The position numbers were made by a program, and so were the translations under genes. Below the pieces are notes generated by a model. It saw only the letters and a program-made list of their open reading frames with translations. It made no database searches and was not told the DNA's origin. A stretch of DNA of 64,000 nucleotides from contig JAQUPF010000005.1 of assembly GCA_028716845.1 (NCBI GenBank), forward strand, positions 1-64,000. The letters are read 5' to 3'. The stretch comes from a bacterium (GTDB lineage: Bacteria; Auribacterota; Tritonobacteria; UBA1439). Numbering within the stretch: position 1 is the first letter of the stretch; the number at the start of each line of letters is the position of its first letter. Below, one piece after another: positions 9,776 through 19,584 of this stretch.

Positions 9776-11280
9776 CAGCGCCTTCCCCGCCCGACGGACG
9801 ACCAGGCGGCGAGGAGGAACCCGCCGAGCATGATCGTGAGCGTTCCGACGACCGGGATGAGGAAGGCGTTCAGCGGGAAGCGGAGCGGGGCCGGGAGCCG
9901 CGCGGAGAGCGGGGAGAGCGTCATCCATGAGATGACGAGGATCCCCGCGACCGTCCCGCCGAGGGCCGCGCCGCTCCGCACCCGCCGGCCGAGGTAGCCG
10001 AGGAGGAAGAGGCCGAGGACCCCCCCGCCGAAGATGCCGGAGAGCCGCCACCAGGCGTCGAGGGCGCTCGCGACGCGCATCATCCCGAGGGCGAACGCCG
10101 TCCCGGCGGCGCCCCACAGGAGCGTCGCCCCGCGCAGCACCCGCATGGACTCCCGCTCGCCGCCCGCCGGCCGGACGTACCGCTCCCAGATGTCGAAGCG
10201 GGTGAGCGTCGCCGCGCAGTTGAGGCTCGTGCTCACGGTGCTCATCGCGGCGGCGAAGATCGCCGCGATGAGGAGGCCGGTCGCCCCCGCCGGCAAGCCG
10301 TGGACGATGAAGTACGGGAAGACGATGTCGCCCCTTCCGGCGGCCGCCTCCGCTTGCACGGCGGGCGGGAGGAAATCAGGCCGGGCGGCGCACCAGGCGA
10401 AGAGCGCCGTGCCGATGAAGAAGAAGAGCGCCGAGACCGGGATGTAGAGGAGGGCGCTCAGCCAGACCGACCGCGCCGCCGCCCGGCCGGAGCGGGCCGA
10501 GAGGTAGCGCTGGATGTAGGACTGGTCGACGCCGAAGTTCTGGAGGTTCATGAAGAGGCCGTAGAGGAGGACCACCCAGAAGGTGGACTCGACGAGCCCC
10601 GGCCCGAAGCCGCCGAGGCCGAACTTGCCGTGGGCGGCGGCGATGCGGAAGACCTGGCCCGGCCCCTCCGGCATCCGGAGCGGGATGAGCGCGGCGCAGG
10701 TGACCGCCCCGGCGACGAGGACGACGCTCTGGACGGCGTCCGTGTAGATGACCCCCTCGATCCCGCCCATGAGCGTGTAGAACGTCACGAGCGCCCCCGT
10801 CGCGAGGATGACGGCGCGCATGTCCCAGCCGAGGAGCTGGTGGAGGGGGAGGGCGAGGAGGTACATCACCGAGCCCATCCGCGCCGTCTGCGTGAGCAGG
10901 TAGCATGCGACCGCGTAGGTGCGCGCCCAGGGACCGAAGCGGTCCTCGAGGTGCCGGTACGCCGAGATGTGCCCCCCGCCGCGGTAGAACGGGACGAAGA
11001 AGCGGACGGCGAGCCAGGCGGCGGCCGGCAGGGAGAGGCTGAAGACGAAGGCGTTCCAGTCGCCCGAAAAGGCCTTCCCGGGGAGGGCGAGGAAGGAGAT
11101 GCTGCTCACGTAGGTGCCGAAGATGGAGAGGCCGACCGCCCACGCCGGGAGCCTCCCCCCGGCGCGGACGAAGGCGTCGGTCGCCCGGTTCCTCCGCGCG
11201 AAGGAGCAGCCGAAGCAGACCACCCCCGCCGTGTACGCCGCGATGACGAGGAGGTCGGCGAGCGGCAGGCGGTGGTCCAT
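9775..11280 (-). CDS. Sodium:solute symporter (SSS) family protein
   Basis: Multi-[76 protein letters not shown] is typical SSS N-terminus. Confidence 0.9.
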   Translation of the reverse strand: MDHRLPLADLLVIAAYTAGVVCFGCSFARRNRATDAFVRAGGRLPAWAVGLSIFGTYVSSISFLALPGKAFSGDWNAFVFSLSLPAAAWLAVRFFVPFYRGGGHISAYRHLEDRFGPWARTYAVACYLLTQTARMGSVMYLLALPLHQLLGWDMRAVILATGALVTFYTLMGGIEGVIYTDAVQSVVLVAGAVTCAALIPLRMPEGPGQVFRIAAAHGKFGLGGFGPGLVESTFWVVLLYGLFMNLQNFGVDQSYIQRYLSARSGRAAARSVWLSALLYIPVSALFFFIGTALFAWCAARPDFLPPAVQAEAAAGRGDIVFPYFIVHGLPAGATGLLIAAIFAAAMSTVSTSLNCAATLTRFDIWERYVRPAGGERESMRVLRGATLLWGAAGTAFALGMMRVASALDAWWRLSGIFGGGVLGLFLLGYLGRRVRSGAALGGTVAGILVISWMTLSPLSARLPAPLRFPLNAFLIPVVGTLTIMLGGFLLAAWSSVGRGRR

Positions 11281-11326
11281 GGCGGCGCCATTATACCGTC
11301 CGGTCGGCCGGATTGCAGCCGCGGAA

Positions 11327-11385
11327 GCATGAAGAACAAATTCACCACGGATTACCACGGATTATTGCGGATCGAACTGCGGCGG
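11327..11385. repeat. Intergenic repeat island (GCATGAAGAACAAATTCACC boundary followed by CACGGATTACCACGGATTATTGCGGATCG)
   Basis: 20-bp boundary identical to 29669-29688; about 11-bp periodic CACGGATTA units. Confidence 0.75.
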
Positions 11386-11495
11386 CGGATTGGTTCATGT
11401 GCCCCCGCGGTTCAACATTTGCCTTGACCGCGGGCGGCGGGGGCTCCTACCATCGTGCCGGGAGCGGGGATGCACCCCCGGACCGGGAGGGGACC

Positions 11496-12428
11496 ATGAC
11501 AGCGGAGCCGAAGACGTACCGGTTGGTGACGAGGCCCGGATTCGACGGCCTCGCGTGCGCCGTCCTCCTCAGGCACATCGGCCTCGTCGGGGACGTCGAG
11601 TTCGTCCACCCGAAGGACGTGCAGGACGGCCGCGTCGCGCTCTCCGACCGCGACATCACCGCCAACCTGCCCTGGGTCGAGGATGTCCACCTCGCCTTCG
11701 ACCACCATTCCAGCGAGACGATCCGGGAGAAGGGGGAGCGGCCGAACCGCGTCCTCGACCCGACGGCCCCCTCCACCGCGCGGCTCATCTGGCGGCATTT
11801 CGGGGGCGCGGAGCGCTTCCCGGCCTCGTTCGCCGACCTGCTCGACGCGCTCGACAAGTGCGACGGCGGCCGGCTCACGGAGGAGGAGGTCCTCCACCCC
11901 TCCGGCTGGGTCCTCCTCTACTTCATCGTCGACATCCGGACGGGGCTCGGCAGGTTCAAGGACTACCGGGAGGAGACGCACGACTTCCTCATGACCCTCG
12001 TCGACCATTTCCGGGAGGGGACGATCGAGGGGGCCCTCGCGCTCCCCTCGGTCCGGGAGCGGGTCGATCTCTACTTCGAGCAGGCGGAGGCCTTCAGGGC
12101 GCAGCTCCTCCGGTGCGGCGAGGCGCGCGGCAACATCCTCCTCCTCGACATGCGGCGGGAGGAGGTCATCAGGACGGGGAACCGGTTCATGAAGTACCTC
12201 CTCTTCCCCGCCTGCAACGTCTGCATCCAGATCCTGTGGGGGGTCGGCCGGAAGAACACCGTCTTCAGCGTCGGCCGCTCGATCTTCAACCGGACGTCGA
12301 CGGCGAACATCGGGGAGATCCTCCTCCGCTTCGGGGGGGGCGGGCACGTCGACGTGGGGACCTGCCAGGTGCCGAACGAGCGCGCCGACGAGGTGCTCGA
12401 CGCACTCCTCCGCGCCCTCAGCGGCTGA
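11496..12428 (+). CDS. DHH family phosphoesterase (exopolyphosphatase-like)
   Basis: FDHHSSE (DHH) and C-terminal RFGGGGHVDVGTCQVP (DHHA1 GGGH) motifs; SD GGAGGGG. Confidence 0.85.
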   Translation: MTAEPKTYRLVTRPGFDGLACAVLLRHIGLVGDVEFVHPKDVQDGRVALSDRDITANLPWVEDVHLAFDHHSSETIREKGERPNRVLDPTAPSTARLIWRHFGGAERFPASFADLLDALDKCDGGRLTEEEVLHPSGWVLLYFIVDIRTGLGRFKDYREETHDFLMTLVDHFREGTIEGALALPSVRERVDLYFEQAEAFRAQLLRCGEARGNILLLDMRREEVIRTGNRFMKYLLFPACNVCIQILWGVGRKNTVFSVGRSIFNRTSTANIGEILLRFGGGGHVDVGTCQVPNERADEVLDALLRALSG

Positions 12429-12447
12429 TACGGGCGACGGCGACCCG

Positions 12448-14643
12448 TCACCTCGCCCGGCGCAGGATGTCCCGAACGACCGACCAGCGGCGCCGCGTCC
12501 CGTAGACGTCCCTGCCGAGGACCCAGTAGTCGTACTTCTCCCGCAGCGCCCCCTCCAGCCGCTGCACCTCCAGGAAGGCGTCCGTGAAGCGGAGGAGCGA
12601 CCCGTCGCCGCCGAGGGCGACCGGGTAGGCGTGCAGGAATTTCACCCTCTCCCGCTCGCCGAAGGAGGCGACGCGGAAGAACGGGTAGAGGAGCGTCCAC
12701 GGCACGCCTTCCTCGACGGTCGTCAGGAGCGCGTCGGCCCCGCTCCTCCCCTCGAAGTAGTCACGCTCGTGGGCGAGCTCGACCGCGCGGGCCCGCGGGA
12801 AAAGCCGCGGCAGGAACTCGGCGTACGCCGTCCCCTTCAGGACGGCAATCGGGACGCCGTCCATTCCGCGCACCGCCTCCATCCCCGAGAAGGCGGCCCG
12901 CCGGTGGTCCGGCACGACGAAGGCGAGCCGGGAGGTCATGTAGGAGGAGGAGAACCGCATCCGCCGCAGCCGCTCCGGCGTCACGACGACGCCCGCCATG
13001 ATGATGTCGCAGCGGCCCTCGTCGAGCGCCGGCCCCAGGGCGTCGTAGTCCACCGGGACGAACTCCACGAGCGGCAGGCCGATGAACGAGGCGAGCTCCC
13101 GCGCCGTCTGCGCGTCGAAGCCGACGAGGTCCCCCCGCCTGTTAAAGTAGGTGAACGGGAGCGCCTCCGCGTTGTAGCCGACCCGCAGCGCCCCCCGGGC
13201 CCGGATCCGGTCGACGTCGGCGGCCCCCGCCGCCGCGCGCGGCGGACCGGGTGGAGGGGCCTCCTCGGCCGTCCGGTACACGCGCGCGGCCGCCATGCCG
13301 CCCGCCCCCCGCGGCGCCGGGATCTCCAGGCCGATCACCCGCTCCTCGCCGCGCGTCGTCGTCGCGACGAGCCGCGCGAAGCCCGCGCGGAGCCCCCCGA
13401 TCGCCCCCGCCGCGAGAAGGGCCACGGCGAGGAGGGCGAGGGCGGCGCGCCGGGGGCGCGGCCGCGCCCTGCCCGTCAGGAGGGCGACGCAGAGGGCGGT
13501 GAAGGAGAAGAGGAACATGGTCGTGAGCGCCGCGCCGAAGTGGCCGAGGATCGCCGAGGCGGAGACGTAGAGGTTGAAGGCGTCCTCCGGGAGGCGGGCG
13601 AGCCGCAGGAGGAACGGGACGGCCGCCCTCGACGAGCCGAACGAGCTCATGACCCCCGCGACGGCGCACCGGAGCTGGACGCCGAGGCGGAGCGGGGCGT
13701 CGTAGAGCCAGCCGGCGAAGAGAACGAACAGGATCGGGGCGAAATCGCCGTACGAGGGGAAGTTGTAGGCGATCGGGACGAGGATCCCGGCGTAGGCGCC
13801 CGTCCGCCGCTCCGGCATGCCGCCCCGCTCGAACAGGCCGCGGACCCCCTTCTCGATGAGCGGGAGGGCGATGAACGTCTTCTGGGCGGCGAAGGAGAGG
13901 ACGAGCGCCCCGCCGCACGAGGAGAGGACGTCCCGGTAGCGGAAGCCGGTCGCCGCGGCGACGGCGAGCGGGAGCGCCACGAAGGTGAGGAGGAGATCGA
14001 GGACGATGGTGGCGGCGCAGTAGAACTGGAGGTGGGAGAGCGTCTCGAGCGAGAGGGTGCCGGCGGCGTGCGCCGTGACGGCGAAGATCCCGAACGGGGC
14101 GATGCGCATGAGGAATCCCATGACGCGAGAGAGGGCGTCGGAGAGGACGCCGAGGACGGCGAGGAGCGCCTCCTTGTTCCCCGAGCCGATGAGTGCCGCG
14201 CCGAGGAAGATGGAGAAGAGGACGATGGCCGGCAGCACCCCGTCGGCGAGCGCCCGGAACGGGTTCGCCGGGATGAAGGTGTCCACGAGGCTCACCTCCT
14301 CGGCGGCGGCGACCTCGCCGGCGCTGAAGAGCGAGCTCGCGGGGCGCGGGGGGAAGGCGAACTGCATGGCGAGGAAAAGCACGATCCCCGCGCACCAGAG
14401 CGCAAGGAGGACGGCGGTCCCGCGCCGCGCGACCGCGCCCGCCTCCCCCCTGTGGAGGCCGCCGATCCCGCCGACGACGGAGACGACGACGTAGGGGATG
14501 ACCGCCATCTGCATGAGGCGGATGAAGGCGGTGCTGAACGGCTCGAGGACCGCGCACAGGTCGCCGAGGAAGAGGCCGGTGAGGATGCCGGCGGCGAGCG
14601 CGGCCAGCGACCGCGTCGTCCAGGTGCGTGCACCCGTTCCCAT
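12448..14643 (-). CDS. Dicarboxylate/amino acid:cation symporter (SDF family) fused to C-terminal periplasmic substrate-binding (SBP_bac_3-like) domain
   Basis: Single 739-aa ORF (14667 alternative start); N-term LGALCAVLEPFSTAFIRLMQMAVIPYVVVSVVGGIG / GLHRGEAG type SDF; C-term RIRARGALRVGYNAEALPFTYFNRRGDLVGFDAQTARELASFIG SBP. Confidence 0.85.
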   Translation of the reverse strand: MGTGARTWTTRSLAALAAGILTGLFLGDLCAVLEPFSTAFIRLMQMAVIPYVVVSVVGGIGGLHRGEAGAVARRGTAVLLALWCAGIVLFLAMQFAFPPRPASSLFSAGEVAAAEEVSLVDTFIPANPFRALADGVLPAIVLFSIFLGAALIGSGNKEALLAVLGVLSDALSRVMGFLMRIAPFGIFAVTAHAAGTLSLETLSHLQFYCAATIVLDLLLTFVALPLAVAAATGFRYRDVLSSCGGALVLSFAAQKTFIALPLIEKGVRGLFERGGMPERRTGAYAGILVPIAYNFPSYGDFAPILFVLFAGWLYDAPLRLGVQLRCAVAGVMSSFGSSRAAVPFLLRLARLPEDAFNLYVSASAILGHFGAALTTMFLFSFTALCVALLTGRARPRPRRAALALLAVALLAAGAIGGLRAGFARLVATTTRGEERVIGLEIPAPRGAGGMAAARVYRTAEEAPPPGPPRAAAGAADVDRIRARGALRVGYNAEALPFTYFNRRGDLVGFDAQTARELASFIGLPLVEFVPVDYDALGPALDEGRCDIIMAGVVVTPERLRRMRFSSSYMTSRLAFVVPDHRRAAFSGMEAVRGMDGVPIAVLKGTAYAEFLPRLFPRARAVELAHERDYFEGRSGADALLTTVEEGVPWTLLYPFFRVASFGERERVKFLHAYPVALGGDGSLLRFTDAFLEVQRLEGALREKYDYWVLGRDVYGTRRRWSVVRDILRRAR

Positions 14644-14728
14644 GCGTCCGCGCCCTCCGGGGTTCACATACTATACCACAGAATCCTCGGTGGAGATCCA
14701 GGACCGCGACGGGGGCGCCGGGCGGGCG

Positions 14729-15145
14729 TCAGGGGGAGCCGGGCCGGTCATCCTCGGCATCCGGGACGGAGAGGAGTTCGGCGACCTTCCTCCCGATCTC
14801 GTCCCGGACCGCCCTGAATCCCCCGTCGTCCAGCCCCTTCGGGTCGGGGATCTCCCACGCGATCCGCCGCGCGCCGGGCACGAACGGGCAGACGTCGGCG
14901 CAGCCCATGGAGACGGCGACGTCGAACTCCCGCACCGGCAGGTCGCCGAATCCCTTCGACCGGTGGCCGGAGATGTCGATCCCCCGCTCCCGCATGAACG
15001 CGATGGCGCGCGGGTCGACCTCCCCGGACGGCCGCGAGCCGGCGCTGAAGGCCTCGATCGCGCCCGGCGCCAGGGCGCGCGCGAACCCCTCGGCCATCTG
15101 GCTCCGGCAGGAGTTCTCGACGCAGACGAAGAGGATTCTTTTCAC
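14729..15145 (-). CDS. arsC: Arsenate reductase, thioredoxin-coupled LMW-PTPase type
   Basis: MKRILFVCVENSCRSQMAEGFARAL and DPKGLDDGGFRAVRDEI motifs. Confidence 0.93.
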   Translation of the reverse strand: MKRILFVCVENSCRSQMAEGFARALAPGAIEAFSAGSRPSGEVDPRAIAFMRERGIDISGHRSKGFGDLPVREFDVAVSMGCADVCPFVPGARRIAWEIPDPKGLDDGGFRAVRDEIGRKVAELLSVPDAEDDRPGSP

Positions 15146-15191
15146 GACGATATGGCCCTCCCGACGCGCCGCATCACGCCCCCGCCGGCGG

Positions 15192-16385
15192 TCACGGCGT
15201 CCCCTCCCCCCGCCGGAACCAGCCGGACGTCCGCGTGCAGATCCGGACGAGGCCCAGCATGACCGGCACCTCGATGAGGACGCCGACGACCGTCGCGAGC
15301 GCCGCCCCCGAGGAGAGGCCGAAGAGGAGCGTGGCCGTCGCGATGGCGACCTCGAAGTGGTTCGAGGCGCCGATCATGGCGCTCGGTGCCGCGTCCTCGT
15401 AGGAGAGCCGGATCGTCTTCGCGAGGCCGTAGGTGATCCAGAAGATGAGGTTCGTCTGGATGAAGAGGGGGATCGCGATCCAGAGGATGGTGAGCGGGCG
15501 GGCGGTGATGACCTCCCCCTTGAACGAGAAGAGGAGAATGAGGGTGACGAGGAGCGCCGTGATCGTGACCGGCGTGAGGACGTGGAGGAACCGCTCCCTG
15601 AACCATTCGATCCCCTTCGCCCGGATGATCCATCTCCGCGAGTAGTAGCCCGCGAGGAGCGGGAGCGCCACGTAGATGGCGATGGAGAGGACGAGCGCCT
15701 GCCAGGGGACGGGGATCCGGCCGACGCCGAGGAGATACCCCCCGAGCGGGCCGTAGAGGAAGAGCATGGTGAGGGAGTTGATCGCCACCATGACGAGCGT
15801 GTGGCCGTCGTTCCCGCGGGCGAGATAGCCCCAGACGAGGACCATGGCGGTGCAGGGGGCGATCCCGAGGAGGATGCAGCCGGCGAGGTAGCTCCGCCAG
15901 AGGGGCACCTCGAGCACCTTCACCCCGCCGTGCAGCACCACCCGTCCCGCCCCGTACGCGGCGCCGAGGGGGAGGTCGAGGCCGAACGGCATCTTCACGT
16001 AGTCCATCGCGTCGGCGCCGATGAGATTGATGAACAGCGTCCCCAGGAAGAAGACGGAGATGGCGTACATGGTGAACGGCTTGATCAGCCAGTTCGCGAC
16101 GAGGGTGAGGGCCACGGGCCTCGGCGTCTTCCCCGCGCTGATCACCTCGGCGAAGTCGATCTTCACCATGATCGGGTACATCATGAAGAAGAGACAGATC
16201 GCGATGGGGATCGAGACGACCGGCGCGTCGCCGACATGGATGGCGAGGCCGTCGAGGAACGTCGCCACCCCCGGCGCGACCCGCCCGAGCCCTATCCCCG
16301 CGAGGATGCACAGAACGACCCACACCGTCAGGTACTTTTCGAATACACCGAGACCGCGCCCCGCCGCCTTTCCTTCCGCACCCAT
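15192..16385 (-). CDS. acr3: ACR3 family arsenite efflux transporter
   Basis: [38 protein letters not shown], multi-TM, ACR3 motifs ([19 protein letters not shown]). Confidence 0.93.
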   Translation of the reverse strand: MGAEGKAAGRGLGVFEKYLTVWVVLCILAGIGLGRVAPGVATFLDGLAIHVGDAPVVSIPIAICLFFMMYPIMVKIDFAEVISAGKTPRPVALTLVANWLIKPFTMYAISVFFLGTLFINLIGADAMDYVKMPFGLDLPLGAAYGAGRVVLHGGVKVLEVPLWRSYLAGCILLGIAPCTAMVLVWGYLARGNDGHTLVMVAINSLTMLFLYGPLGGYLLGVGRIPVPWQALVLSIAIYVALPLLAGYYSRRWIIRAKGIEWFRERFLHVLTPVTITALLVTLILLFSFKGEVITARPLTILWIAIPLFIQTNLIFWITYGLAKTIRLSYEDAAPSAMIGASNHFEVAIATATLLFGLSSGAALATVVGVLIEVPVMLGLVRICTRTSGWFRRGEGTP

Positions 16386-16398
16386 AGGAAGACCCTCC

Positions 16399-17280
16399 TT
16401 ATGCTTGCATTCCCGGCGCTGTTTCCCGCCGCCGGAACGGTTTTACCGCTCTCACCGTGATGCTCGCGACGGAACCCTGCAGGTGCCGTCTCGCATTCGG
16501 GTCCGCGCCGCACGCCTCGATGACCGCCTGCGCCGTCACGTCGTGGATCATGTCTTCGAGGGGGAAGGCCCGCTCCCGGAGCAGCTCGATCCCCCCGAAT
16601 CCCGCCGCGCGAACGGCGTCGAGATAATCCTCCCTGCGGATCGCTCCCGAAATGCATCCGATACAGCCCGATACCGAGTTCCTGATTCCCTCCGGCAACT
16701 CACTTACCAGCACGATGTCCGACACCATCAGCCTGCCGCCCGGCTTGAGTACCCGGAACGCTTCCTGAAATACCCTCCTTTTATCGGGTGAAAGGTTGAT
16801 GACGCAGTTTGAAATGATGATATCCACGGAGCGATCCTCGACGGGGAGTTTCTCGATTTCGCCGAGCCTGAACTCCACGTTCAGGAATCCCCCTTCGCGC
16901 GCGTTCCGCCGCGCCTTCTCCACCATCTCGGGCGTCATATCCACACCGATGACGCGCCCGCGCTCCCCCACCCGCCGCGCCGCGAGGAAGCAGTCGAAAC
17001 CCGCCCCCGCGCCCAGATCGAGGACCACGTCACCCTCCCCGATCGCCTCGTGGGCGAGCGGGTTCCCGCAGCCGAGGCCGAGGTTGGCTCCTTCAGGAGC
17101 CGCCCTTAATTCCTCCTCCGAATAACCTATGTTCGAGCTGATGCCCTCGGGTGTGCTGCCCGAACAACACGAAGACGAAGCGCCGCAACACGACCCCTGT
17201 CCCTTTGCCACCTTCGCGTACCCCTCCCGGACGATCTCCTTTATGCGCCTTCCATCCGGCGCCTCTTTGCCGCCTTTCAT
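16399..17280 (-). CDS. arsM: Arsenite S-adenosylmethionine methyltransferase
   Basis: SAM motif [21 protein letters not shown]; conserved Cys motifs ([23 protein letters not shown]); embedded in ars operon. Confidence 0.92.
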   Translation of the reverse strand: MKGGKEAPDGRRIKEIVREGYAKVAKGQGSCCGASSSCCSGSTPEGISSNIGYSEEELRAAPEGANLGLGCGNPLAHEAIGEGDVVLDLGAGAGFDCFLAARRVGERGRVIGVDMTPEMVEKARRNAREGGFLNVEFRLGEIEKLPVEDRSVDIIISNCVINLSPDKRRVFQEAFRVLKPGGRLMVSDIVLVSELPEGIRNSVSGCIGCISGAIRREDYLDAVRAAGFGGIELLRERAFPLEDMIHDVTAQAVIEACGADPNARRHLQGSVASITVRAVKPFRRRETAPGMQA

Positions 17281-17379
17281 GCCATCCTCCGCTCGCCTTC
17301 CCCCGTTCGTGCCCCGGACGTCGCCGCCCTTCACCGATTGCCCGCGGCCCGGGGCATATCTTCTCCCTTGAGGCGGGCC

Positions 17380-18093
17380 TCATCCTCCCGCATGGCCCTC
17401 CTCCCTTTTCCTCTCCTCCATCCGCTTCCGCACCCACTCCACCATGGCGTGCCCCTTTTCCATCTGGGCGCGCTCCTCCTCGGTTTTCGGCTCCTTTTCG
17501 GGCTGCGTGACCCGCCAGGTGATCTTTCCGCTCAGCGGCGGCTTCCGGAGCGCCCCGGGGTCGAAGAGCCGGTGCCCGCGGAACCCCGTCGGCTCCTCCT
17601 GGTAGCAGGCCTGCACCGCCCCGCGCACGAGCTCCACGGACCCCTCGTTGAGGAAGTCCAGCAGCGTCACCTGCTCCCGGAACCGATCGATGTGCTCCAT
17701 CGGGATGTTGAAGAGGTAGGGGGTGGGAGAGTGGCTCCCGATTATTCTCTTTCGCTCATCCACGCCGTTTTTGAGGAGCGCGGCGACCGCCGCGCCCGTG
17801 AGGTGGCCGGGGGATTCCGGGCCGAGCTGGACGAGCCAGCGGATGTTCGGGTTCGCCGTGACGTTGAGGATGATCTTCTCGATGCCGATGTTCTCCGTCT
17901 GGAGGGTCCCCGCGAGCGCCGCGCCGGTCTCGACGGCGACGCGCACGAGGCGCTCGAAGTCGGGGGGCGTCTCCTCTCTTCGCCGGTTCAGGATGACGCA
18001 GACGGCGACGGGGGAGTAGTCGTTCCCGCGGAGGTAGCATCCTTCCTCGGGCGGGTAGTCCGCCGCCGGCTCCGTCTTGTAGACATTCGCCAT
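17380..18093 (-). CDS. MtrA-like (tetrahydromethanopterin S-methyltransferase subunit A family) soluble corrinoid-type protein
   Basis: GAALAGTLQTENIGIEKIILNVTANPNIRWLVQLGPESPGHLTGAAVAALLKNGVDERKRIIGSHSPTPYLFNIPMEHIDRFREQ resembles the MtrA core (TENxGIEK, NPNIR, GHxTG, NGV, IIG, NIP); no C-terminal TM. Confidence 0.85.
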   Translation of the reverse strand: MANVYKTEPAADYPPEEGCYLRGNDYSPVAVCVILNRRREETPPDFERLVRVAVETGAALAGTLQTENIGIEKIILNVTANPNIRWLVQLGPESPGHLTGAAVAALLKNGVDERKRIIGSHSPTPYLFNIPMEHIDRFREQVTLLDFLNEGSVELVRGAVQACYQEEPTGFRGHRLFDPGALRKPPLSGKITWRVTQPEKEPKTEEERAQMEKGHAMVEWVRKRMEERKREEGHAGG

Positions 18094-18110
18094 GTCCCGC
18101 CGCCTCCGAT

Positions 18111-18803
18111 CTAGCAGCACCCCCGCACGATGAGGTACACCCCCCCCGCGAGGACGAGCGCGCCGCATATCCGCCTGAGGATCACGGCACCCCGCGAGCG
18201 CTCGTTCCAGTTCAGGTAGTGCTGGACCGACTCGGTGAACGTCCCGGCGAGGACGATGAGCAGGCAGTGGCCGGCGCCGAACAAGAGGAGGAGGAGCGCG
18301 CCGTAGCTGTGCGCGAACCTGAACGTCACGCCGAGCATGGGGGCCATGAAGGCGAAGGTGCACGGCCCGAGGGCGATCCCGAACAGGAGGCCCAGTATGA
18401 ACGCCGCGACCGCTCCCCGGCGCTTCATGTTCACCCGCCCCGCACCCGAGAACGGGAGGGGGAAGAGATCAAAGAGATGGAGGCCGACGACGAGGAAGAC
18501 CGCCGCGACGAACCAGTCGCCGTACGGGCCGAGGTCGCCGAGCATCCGCCCCGCGAGGGCGGTGAGCACGCCGATGAGCGCGATCGTCACGAGTATCCCG
18601 ACGGCGAAGAGCGTCGAGATGAAGAAGGCGCGCCGCGTGGAGATCCGCCCCTGCTCGTCGATGAAGCCGACGATGAGGGGGATGCTCGCGAGGTGGCAGG
18701 GGCTCAGGAGGATGCTCAGGATCCCCCACGCGAACGACGCCCCGAGCGCCGCGAGGGGGGCGCCCTCCACCGCGTGCGTCAGGATGGCGAACAGCCGTTC
18801 CAT
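18111..18803 (-). CDS. CcdA/DsbD-type thiol:disulfide transmembrane protein
   Basis: Six-TM ORF with SILLSPCHLASIPLIVGFI and FGIALGPCTFAFMAPML paired Cys-Pro motifs. Confidence 0.88.
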   Translation of the reverse strand: MERLFAILTHAVEGAPLAALGASFAWGILSILLSPCHLASIPLIVGFIDEQGRISTRRAFFISTLFAVGILVTIALIGVLTALAGRMLGDLGPYGDWFVAAVFLVVGLHLFDLFPLPFSGAGRVNMKRRGAVAAFILGLLFGIALGPCTFAFMAPMLGVTFRFAHSYGALLLLLFGAGHCLLIVLAGTFTESVQHYLNWNERSRGAVILRRICGALVLAGGVYLIVRGCC

Positions 18804-18807
18804 CGCC

Positions 18808-19242
18808 CTATCCTTCCGGCGGAGCGAGGTTCAGGCCGAGATCCCGCCACTTCCCCAGGATGTCCCCCTTCGACATGAACCCCTCGTGCCTGTACAGCTC
18901 GTTCCCGGAGGCGTCGATGAAGATCTGCGTCGGGATGATGCGGATCCGGTATCTCCTCGCCTCCTCGGGCCTGTCGCCCACGTCGATGAACTCGACATCG
19001 AAACGCCCCGCGTACTCCCGTTTCAATTCATCGAGGATGGGAGCCATCATCTTGCACGGGATGCAGAAGGAGCGGCCGAGATCGACCAGCCGGGGAATGC
19101 CCTCGCGCGGGGCGGGCGCCTCCATCGCGGATTGCCCGTCCGCCCGCTCCGGAACGGTGGATTCCTGCCCCCCGCAACCCGTCGCCAGCACAAGAAGCAT
19201 TCCCAGAGCCGTTATCGTGCATGTCGAGAATCGTCGTGCCAT
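18808..19242 (-). CDS. Thioredoxin-fold lipoprotein
   Basis: Lipobox LLVLATGC; FCIPCKMMAPILDELKREY thioredoxin CXXC; IIPTQIFID cis-Pro. Confidence 0.9.
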   Translation of the reverse strand: MARRFSTCTITALGMLLVLATGCGGQESTVPERADGQSAMEAPAPREGIPRLVDLGRSFCIPCKMMAPILDELKREYAGRFDVEFIDVGDRPEEARRYRIRIIPTQIFIDASGNELYRHEGFMSKGDILGKWRDLGLNLAPPEG

Positions 19243-19315
19243 CGGATCGCCTCCCCCTTCCCTCTTCGTCGCTTGAGGGCCCTGAGGCCCTATCGTCGCC
19301 GCGGGCGACCGCTCC

Positions 19316-19546
19316 CTAGCCGAGCAGGGACTTGAGCTCCTCCACGCCGGGCACCTTCCCCATGGTCTTGACATCGCCGTCCACGACGACCGCGGGCGTG
19401 AGCATCACGCCGTACGCCGCGATCTTCTTGAGGTCCCTCACCTCCACGATTTCCGCCTCCCTTCCGAGCGCGGAGAGGGCCGCGCGAACGTTTTCCTTCG
19501 TCCTCGCGCACTTCGGACATCCCACGCCCAGAACTTCGATCTTCAT
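19316..19546 (-). CDS. Small thioredoxin family protein (redox-active disulfide type)
   Basis: MKIEVLGVGCPKCARTKENV ... MLTPAVVVDGDVKTMGKVP. Confidence 0.9.
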   Translation of the reverse strand: MKIEVLGVGCPKCARTKENVRAALSALGREAEIVEVRDLKKIAAYGVMLTPAVVVDGDVKTMGKVPGVEELKSLLG

Positions 19547-19584
19547 CCCGTCCTCCCTTCCCGTTCCATCGCGCACCCGACGCC

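Noticed and set aside
12631-14817. 728-aa plus-strand ORF opposite the SDF-SBP fusion
   Set aside because: Typical antisense GC-frame artefact (Glu/Arg/Gly-rich, no recognisable family).
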